Part shown: positions 59,812-64,000 of the stretch, one piece after another
Layout: every line of letters starts with the position of its first letter
Numbering within the stretch: the stretch's first letter is position 1
Assembly: GCA_039810245.1 (NCBI GenBank)
Contig: JBDHWQ010000020.1
Span: forward strand, 1 to 64,000
Direction: 5' to 3'
Origin: CALDSL01 sp039810245
GTDB taxonomy: Bacteria; Chloroflexota; Anaerolineae; Anaerolineales; Anaerolineaceae
DNA: 64,000 bases
Made by a program: the position numbers and the translations under genes
Notes under the pieces: model-generated
The model's input: only the letters and a program-made list of their open reading frames with translations
Told to the model about the DNA's origin: nothing
Database searches by the model: none

Positions 59812-61362
59812 TCAGGTCAGAAAATGGGTGATGGCTTCAATATCGTCAGGCATCAGTAATGGGTGGACCTGAATCACCTTGCCATTCCCGCTGAACTGCC
59901 TGGGCAGCGGAACGGTAGTGAGTACCAGGTCGGCGCTGTTGATGAGCGCGGGGGTAAGGTCGCGCAGCGATGTGACCTGGAGCGCATTGAGATATGGAAA
60001 GCGCGCGTTAAGTCGCGCCACCAGTAGTTGCGCGGTGGCCATGCCACTCGGGCAAACAACGATGATGCGCTCAAAACGGTAGGTGCGGTTGCGAATATAG
60101 GCCGCGTGCAGCAGCGCAACCAGGTTATTCACCTCGCTGCGCGGCAGCATCACGCCGGTGTGTTCCTGCGTGCGCCGCGCGATATCCGCGGCGATCTTTA
60201 CTTCCGGCCCGGGCTGATCGGGCAGGGAAACGGTGTTGAGCTCGGCCGGGAACCACAGGTGAAAGCGCTGGCGGAACAGGGCGGGTACCAGGCTGTTATA
60301 TAGGCCACTCTCCAGTGTGGTGTCGTGCTTCATCTTGGCAATGCCGTACGTCTGGCTGATCGTGTCCATCAGCTCGGCCATCAACACCGAAAAGGCTTCA
60401 TCCATGCTGGGCTGCCCGGGCAGCACCTCGCTGCGTGGCGCGGCCAGCATTTCGGTGGCAATCCAGGCAATATTGGCCGGCGTCCAGGGCAGCAGCAGCT
60501 CTCGGCGCAGACGTTTGGCCACGTATTCGGCCACCGGCCACATACTGGTGTTTTGCAGCCATTCCAACTGTTCGGGCGGCATTTCCAGCATGTGCCCGCC
60601 TTCCAGGCGATGCGCGATAATCTCAAACATGAGCGCCAGGTGCAGCACGGCGTCATCAGTAAAGCGCCCGCTGATCTGCTCCTCGGCCTTCGCAACCAGG
60701 TTGATCGTCCGCCGCAGTTGGATGGCAGCAATAAACCGGCGCACCGCTTCGACCAGCGGAAGTAATGCCGCGTCGCTTTCCAGGTGGAACACCAGGCCAT
60801 CCGCGTGGGTGATGCTGGTAACCGGATCACTGCTGAAGGGTGTCTCACGCCACAGCACTCTGGCCAACGCTCGCTGGCACTCCGGCTCCGGGCAGCGCAC
60901 CTGCACGCCGAAGTTCGGGCGGCGCACCAGGTCAATTCCCTGCGCTTGCAGCCAGGCCTGTATTTCGTCGAGATCCTTGAGCAGCGTCACGCGCGAAACC
61001 TGGGCCATCTGCTCCAGTTGAGAAACGATCACAGGCTCCTGGGCAGTGAGAAGGAACAACGCCAGCAATTGCTGGCGCTGGCTGACTGATAAAACAATAT
61101 GCAGGAGCTCAGGGTTGCCGCTGACTTCTTTGAGCAGTGAGCGCACCATCTCGTCCGGAATTTCGTGCCCAAACCCGGCGCCCGGGATAATCATCAAGTC
61201 TTGTTGGTGCAGGTTCAACCATGTGCGTACACCCTTGATGCAGTACTTCACCTGGCGCGGTGTGATCTGCAGGCGGCGGGCCACTTCCGCCGACCCAATG
61301 GGCCGGTTCGCCTCGAGAATGATTTTTAATATGTCTCTTTGGCGAGTGGTGAGGGTGATCAC
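59812..61362 (-). CDS. mtlR: MtlR/BglG-type PTS-regulated transcriptional activator
   Basis: 516 aa. N-terminal DeoR-like HTH (about 5-50: RQRDILKIILEANRP) and a second HTH (about 100-150), two PRD domains (about 185-290 and 295-405), and a C-terminal IIB-like domain with Cys in IIVVCPSGMATAQLL (about 415-500). The extra IIA domain of larger MtlR proteins is absent. PRD histidines are phosphorylated by HPr or IIB to report on sugar flux. Starts at GTG with GGAAG upstream. First gene of the operon; its own promoter lies in the 246-bp gap upstream. Confidence 0.9.
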   Translation of the reverse strand: MITLTTRQRDILKIILEANRPIGSAEVARRLQITPRQVKYCIKGVRTWLNLHQQDLMIIPGAGFGHEIPDEMVRSLLKEVSGNPELLHIVLSVSQRQQLLALFLLTAQEPVIVSQLEQMAQVSRVTLLKDLDEIQAWLQAQGIDLVRRPNFGVQVRCPEPECQRALARVLWRETPFSSDPVTSITHADGLVFHLESDAALLPLVEAVRRFIAAIQLRRTINLVAKAEEQISGRFTDDAVLHLALMFEIIAHRLEGGHMLEMPPEQLEWLQNTSMWPVAEYVAKRLRRELLLPWTPANIAWIATEMLAAPRSEVLPGQPSMDEAFSVLMAELMDTISQTYGIAKMKHDTTLESGLYNSLVPALFRQRFHLWFPAELNTVSLPDQPGPEVKIAADIARRTQEHTGVMLPRSEVNNLVALLHAAYIRNRTYRFERIIVVCPSGMATAQLLVARLNARFPYLNALQVTSLRDLTPALINSADLVLTTVPLPRQFSGNGKVIQVHPLLMPDDIEAITHFLT

Positions 61363-61370
61363 GGGGAAAT

Positions 61371-61570
61371 CTTCCTTTTTTCCAGGCGAGGCTTTTCCGC
61401 GATGCTATGTATTCCATTGTAAAGACAAAAAACTTGCCTGCACGTTGAAGTAAAGTATGTTTTCTACGCGATAGGATGACAATAATTAACTATTGAGAAG
61501 CTGCGATAGATGAATTATAGCACGCGGGCATGTATGTTGTTCAGACAACTATAAAGGAATAACTGGAGAC
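61371..61570 (-). promoter_or_regulatory. mtl operon promoter region
   Basis: The gap upstream of mtlR is A+T-rich, unlike its neighbours, and contains TATAAT on the minus strand near 61519, giving an mRNA leader of about 150 nt. A small inverted repeat GTTGT/ACAAC lies around 61543-61556. No gene is seen. Confidence 0.5.
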
Positions 61571-61605
61571 GAAAAACAACGGCGGGGCCATTCAGACCCC
61601 GCCGT
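61571..61605 (-). terminator. Terminator of the MoaD/propeller operon
   Basis: 9-bp stem ACGGCGGGG/CCCCGCCGT (61579-61605) with a 9-nt loop, followed on the minus strand by TGTTTTTC; 3 nt past the MoaD-like stop. Confidence 0.9.
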
Positions 61606-61608
61606 GTA

Positions 61609-61866
61609 CTACCCACCGCTCAGCGCGCCGATAATGCGCACCGTATCACCGGGGCGCAAAGGCTGGTCGAGGGTTTGCGCCGTGTCCATATTGACAAAGA
61701 TGCGGATGTGCTCGCGGATGGCGTCCTGCTCATTCACCATGCGGAAACGGATGCCGGGGAACTGCCGGTCCAGGTCGCGCAGCAGGTCGTCCAGCGTGCC
61801 GCCATCCGCCTGCACCTCGGCAACGCGCGTGTACGAGCGCAGTTGGGTGGGGATGATCACCCTCAT
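61609..61866 (-). CDS. MoaD/ThiS-like sulfur-carrier protein
   Basis: 85 aa, ubiquitin-like beta-grasp fold: RVIIPTQLRSYT, then GTLDDLLRDLDRQFPGI, then HIRIFVN and PGDTVRIIGALSGG. The C-terminal Gly-Gly is present, as needed for thiocarboxylate formation. Its function need not be molybdopterin or thiamine synthesis, since no moa or thi gene is near. Its ATG overlaps the stop of the propeller gene by 4 nt (ATGA), so the two are translationally coupled. Confidence 0.9.
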   Translation of the reverse strand: MRVIIPTQLRSYTRVAEVQADGGTLDDLLRDLDRQFPGIRFRMVNEQDAIREHIRIFVNMDTAQTLDQPLRPGDTVRIIGALSGG

Positions 61867-62996
61867 GGCGCCGCCACCTCGACGGAATAGATTTCGGGCA
61901 GGCCATCCGCCAGCATGCGCCAGTGCTGGCCTTCATCCTGGCTGGCCCACACCTGGCCGGCGGTGGTTCCCAGGTACAGTCCCAGCGGCTGCGCCCCGTC
62001 ACAGGTCATGGCCTGGCGTTTGACGGTGTAATACGCGTGTTGGTGTGGAAAACCTTCGTCCAGCCGCGTCCACGAAGCGCCGCCATCCTGCGTGCGGTAC
62101 ACGGCAGGCTTGCCGCCCGGGCTGGTGCGCGGCCAGATATCGGTGCCATCCATGGGGAACACCCAGGCGGTGTTCGGGTCGCGCGGGTGCACCACCATCG
62201 GGAAACCAATATCACCCACCTCAGCCGGCATGGACGCGCCGATGTGCTCCCAGCAGGCTTTGTCGCGGTCCATGCGGTAAATTCCCACGTGCGTCTGCAT
62301 GTACAGCCGGTCAGGCTGGGCCGGGTGGATGCGCACGCAGTGCGGATCGTGGCCAAATTCAGCCTCAGGATCGGGCAGGAAGTAGGAAACGATCCCGCGG
62401 TTGAGCGGCTGCCAGCTTTCGCCCTGATCGGTGGTCTCAAACACCCCGCCGGCGGAGATGCCGATGTACATGTGACGCGGGTCGCGCGGGTCAATCTGGA
62501 TCGAGTGCAGCGTGTTGCCGCCCGGGATCTCAAACGGCTCGCCGATGCCGGCCCATTCGCGGCGCATGGGATGCTGGTTAAAGCCATCCACGCCGCGCCA
62601 GGTATCGCCGCCGTCATCTGAGCGGAACAGCGCCGGCGGGCTGGTGCCCGCGAACCACACTTCCGGCTGGCTGGCATGCCCCGGCTGCAGCCAGAAGGTA
62701 TGCCGCACGGTTTCTCCGCCCTCTACTTTGGGGAAGGCCGGCGGCGCGCCAGCTTCGGTCCACGTCTGGCCGAAATCGCGCGAGCGGTAGATGGTGGGCC
62801 CCAGGTGGCCGGGGTGCGCGGCCATCAGCAGCGTGCGGCCGTCACGCGGGTCCAGCACCATGTGGTTGACCGCCGCGCCAAGCAGGAATGGCCCGCTCAC
62901 CGCCCAGGGCGCGGCCGGTTCGCTATTGCGCAGGATGAACGCGCCTTTGCGCGTGCCGATCAACAGGGTTACAGGGACGCGAGCAGGTTCTTCCAT
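61863..62996 (-). CDS. Asp-box (BNR/sialidase-like) beta-propeller protein
   Basis: 377 aa without signal peptide. At least five Asp-boxes are visible: SRDFGQTW, SDDGGDTW, TTDQGESW, TQDGGASW and SQDEGQHW, at roughly 50- to 80-residue spacing, as in a six- or seven-bladed propeller. Often auto-annotated as exo-alpha-sialidase or WD40/YVTN, but the sialidase Arg triad is not evident, so a binding or scaffold role is more likely. AGGAGAGG lies 5 nt before the ATG at 62996. Coupled to a MoaD/ThiS-like gene. Confidence 0.88.
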   Translation of the reverse strand: MEEPARVPVTLLIGTRKGAFILRNSEPAAPWAVSGPFLLGAAVNHMVLDPRDGRTLLMAAHPGHLGPTIYRSRDFGQTWTEAGAPPAFPKVEGGETVRHTFWLQPGHASQPEVWFAGTSPPALFRSDDGGDTWRGVDGFNQHPMRREWAGIGEPFEIPGGNTLHSIQIDPRDPRHMYIGISAGGVFETTDQGESWQPLNRGIVSYFLPDPEAEFGHDPHCVRIHPAQPDRLYMQTHVGIYRMDRDKACWEHIGASMPAEVGDIGFPMVVHPRDPNTAWVFPMDGTDIWPRTSPGGKPAVYRTQDGGASWTRLDEGFPHQHAYYTVKRQAMTCDGAQPLGLYLGTTAGQVWASQDEGQHWRMLADGLPEIYSVEVAAP

Positions 62997-63091
62997 AAGC
63001 CTCTCCTGGGATAAATACGGATATTGTTGATAGTCATTATATAGATATTTTGTTCGCGTTTCAAGCAGGAAAATAATTGGATTATTTTTTG

Positions 63092-63120
63092 CAAAAATGC
63101 GCCTTTTCGGCGCATTTTTG
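63092..63120 (-). terminator. Hairpin terminator downstream of the racemase gene
   Basis: 12-bp perfect stem CAAAAATGCGCC/GGCGCATTTTTG with a 5-nt loop, T5 within the stem, 29 nt past the stop codon. It sits in an A+T-rich segment (62997-63149). Confidence 0.75.
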
Positions 63121-63149
63121 AGGAAATTTTTGCAAAAAATTTTCAAGTT

Positions 63150-64000
63150 TTATCGCACCACTTTTTCCACGTAGGGCGAGGTGCTGGCGGCCAGCAGCGC
63201 GCCATAGCCCGGGTAGAAGGCCACTTCGTCGCCCACGCGCAGCGACGTTTGCGCTTCTTCCACGTCCAGCACCAGGTGATCGCTGCTGCCGCCCAGCACG
63301 ATGATGCCCGGATCTTCCGGGGTGACGCCGTCTACCACCACGTCCTGCCGGCCGATGTTGCAGATGGCGCGGCGGCGCACGCCGCGATCTACAAACTCGG
63401 TCTCGCCGCCGAAGGCGTCCTGCCCGCGCGCGCCGATGGGGATGGACGGCTTGCGCTCCACCTCAATCACCTCGGCCACCACGCGGAACGTGTCCTGCCG
63501 CGTGCCCGGCCAGGGCGAGCGGTCGAGCACATTGCGCCCCAGCAAAATCGACTCACCCAGCCGGAAGTGGTTGATCGCTTTAGGCATTTTGCCGCTGGCC
63601 AGCAGCGGCAGGTTGGCGCTGTTGCCGCCCGAGAGCAAGTCCAGCGCAAGCCCGCTGGCAGCGCGGCACGCGTCGCGTACTTCGATCAGCCGGCGCATGT
63701 TGTCTTCGCTGGGGATCACCCCGCCGTAGCACGCCAGGTTGCAGCCCAGGCCGATGATATCCAGGTTAGGCAGCGCCGCGGCAGCGCGCAGCACCTCAGG
63801 CGCGCGGTCGGACCAGATGCCTTCGCGCAGGTCGCCCACGTCGATCATAAAGATCACCTGGTGGCGCGTGCCGGCTGCACCCGCCGCGGCCGAAAGCAGG
63901 GCCGCGGTTTGATAGGACGAATTGAGCGAGCAGTCCGCCCAGCGCACCACGTCCGCGGCCTGGCTGGGCGCCGGCAGCCGCAGCAGCAGCCGCGGCAGGC
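63150..64000 (-). CDS. Alanine/ornithine racemase family PLP enzyme (5' truncated)
   Basis: About 283 aa visible; the frame stays open to base 64000 and no start is in view, so the N-terminal PLP-Lys segment of the TIM barrel is missing. Visible parts: VRWADCSLNSSYQTAALLSA, FMIDVGDLREGIW, GLGCNLACYGGVIPSEDN, and the C-terminal beta domain (DVEEAQTSLRVGDEVAFYPGYGALL). This matches PLP-dependent alanine/ornithine racemases (Orr-like). It racemises an amino acid; which one is unknown. Separated from the propeller operon by a terminator. Confidence 0.87.
   Translation of the reverse strand, partial: LPRLLLRLPAPSQAADVVRWADCSLNSSYQTAALLSAAAGAAGTRHQVIFMIDVGDLREGIWSDRAPEVLRAAAALPNLDIIGLGCNLACYGGVIPSEDNMRRLIEVRDACRAASGLALDLLSGGNSANLPLLASGKMPKAINHFRLGESILLGRNVLDRSPWPGTRQDTFRVVAEVIEVERKPSIPIGARGQDAFGGETEFVDRGVRRRAICNIGRQDVVVDGVTPEDPGIIVLGGSSDHLVLDVEEAQTSLRVGDEVAFYPGYGALLAASTSPYVEKVVR

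Noticed and set aside
61863..62996. Sialidase activity for the Asp-box protein
   Set aside because: Asp-boxes are structural; the catalytic Arg triad, Tyr and signal peptide of sialidases are not visible.

Overview
The window looks like a chromosomal segment of a G+C-rich Chloroflexota bacterium, most likely class Anaerolineae. This is inferred from gene content and style, with no rRNA or phylogeny to anchor it. Supporting signs are sugar-binding lipoproteins with long Ala/Pro/Thr linkers after the lipobox, CUT1 ABC importers with no ATPase gene beside them, a glycine-rich RRM protein, ClpC, GAF-GGDEF signalling, and many -10-like boxes lying only 6-8 nt upstream of start codons. No tRNA, rRNA, transposase, phage gene or CRISPR array is visible. 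The segment reads as ordinary chromosome of a sugar-fermenting or scavenging heterotroph.

Layout. 1-6.5 kb: an alpha-glucoside-type binding lipoprotein (cut by the window edge) below its LacI regulator, a membrane diguanylate cyclase, a DUF1905 protein and a GH2 glycosidase. 6.7-11.1 kb: a phosphodiesterase-type lipoprotein, then a minus-strand operon of creatininase-like hydrolase, UroD-like methyltransferase and corrinoid protein. 11.2-17.7 kb: a stand-alone PTS Enzyme I, a HAD phosphatase with a large membrane protein, and an LLM oxidoreductase/amidohydrolase pair. 17.7-18.2 kb: a roughly 40-bp tandem repeat array between convergent operons. 18.2-22.4 kb: ascorbate-type PTS IIB and IIA without a IIC, then a glucose-type ABC importer (binding protein and two permeases). 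22.7-26 kb: an unusual HTH/ATPase-like/receiver protein, a membrane-anchored transglutaminase-like protein and a secreted protein. 26.1-32.2 kb: ClpC, a membrane protein, an M42 aminopeptidase and a thioesterase.

32.2-40.4 kb: an Rrf2 Fe-S regulator, a membrane protein, a degenerate creatininase homologue with imidazolonepropionase, the RRM protein, an HD hydrolase, a response regulator, YjjX and a 2Fe-2S ferredoxin, a 66-aa protein and an MscS channel. 40.6-45.8 kb: a CheB-CheB-CheR/PAS-histidine kinase operon with no receptor, CheA or CheW. 45.9-52.5 kb: Dak2-like, LysM and small membrane proteins, an epimerase, two SDRs, a membrane LuxR protein and a phosphatase. 52.5-61.4 kb: a self-contained mannitol-type PTS operon. 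61.6-64 kb: a MoaD/ThiS-like carrier translationally coupled to an Asp-box propeller, and a PLP-dependent racemase cut by the window edge.

The most distinctive unit is the mannitol-type PTS operon. It encodes its own regulator, separate IIC, IIB and IIA, and an HPr-Enzyme I fusion. In place of a classical mannitol-1-phosphate 5-dehydrogenase it carries a double-length zinc dehydrogenase and a 1-phosphofructokinase-type kinase. Together these suggest a route hexitol -> hexitol-1-P -> ketohexose-1-P -> bisphosphate (inference).
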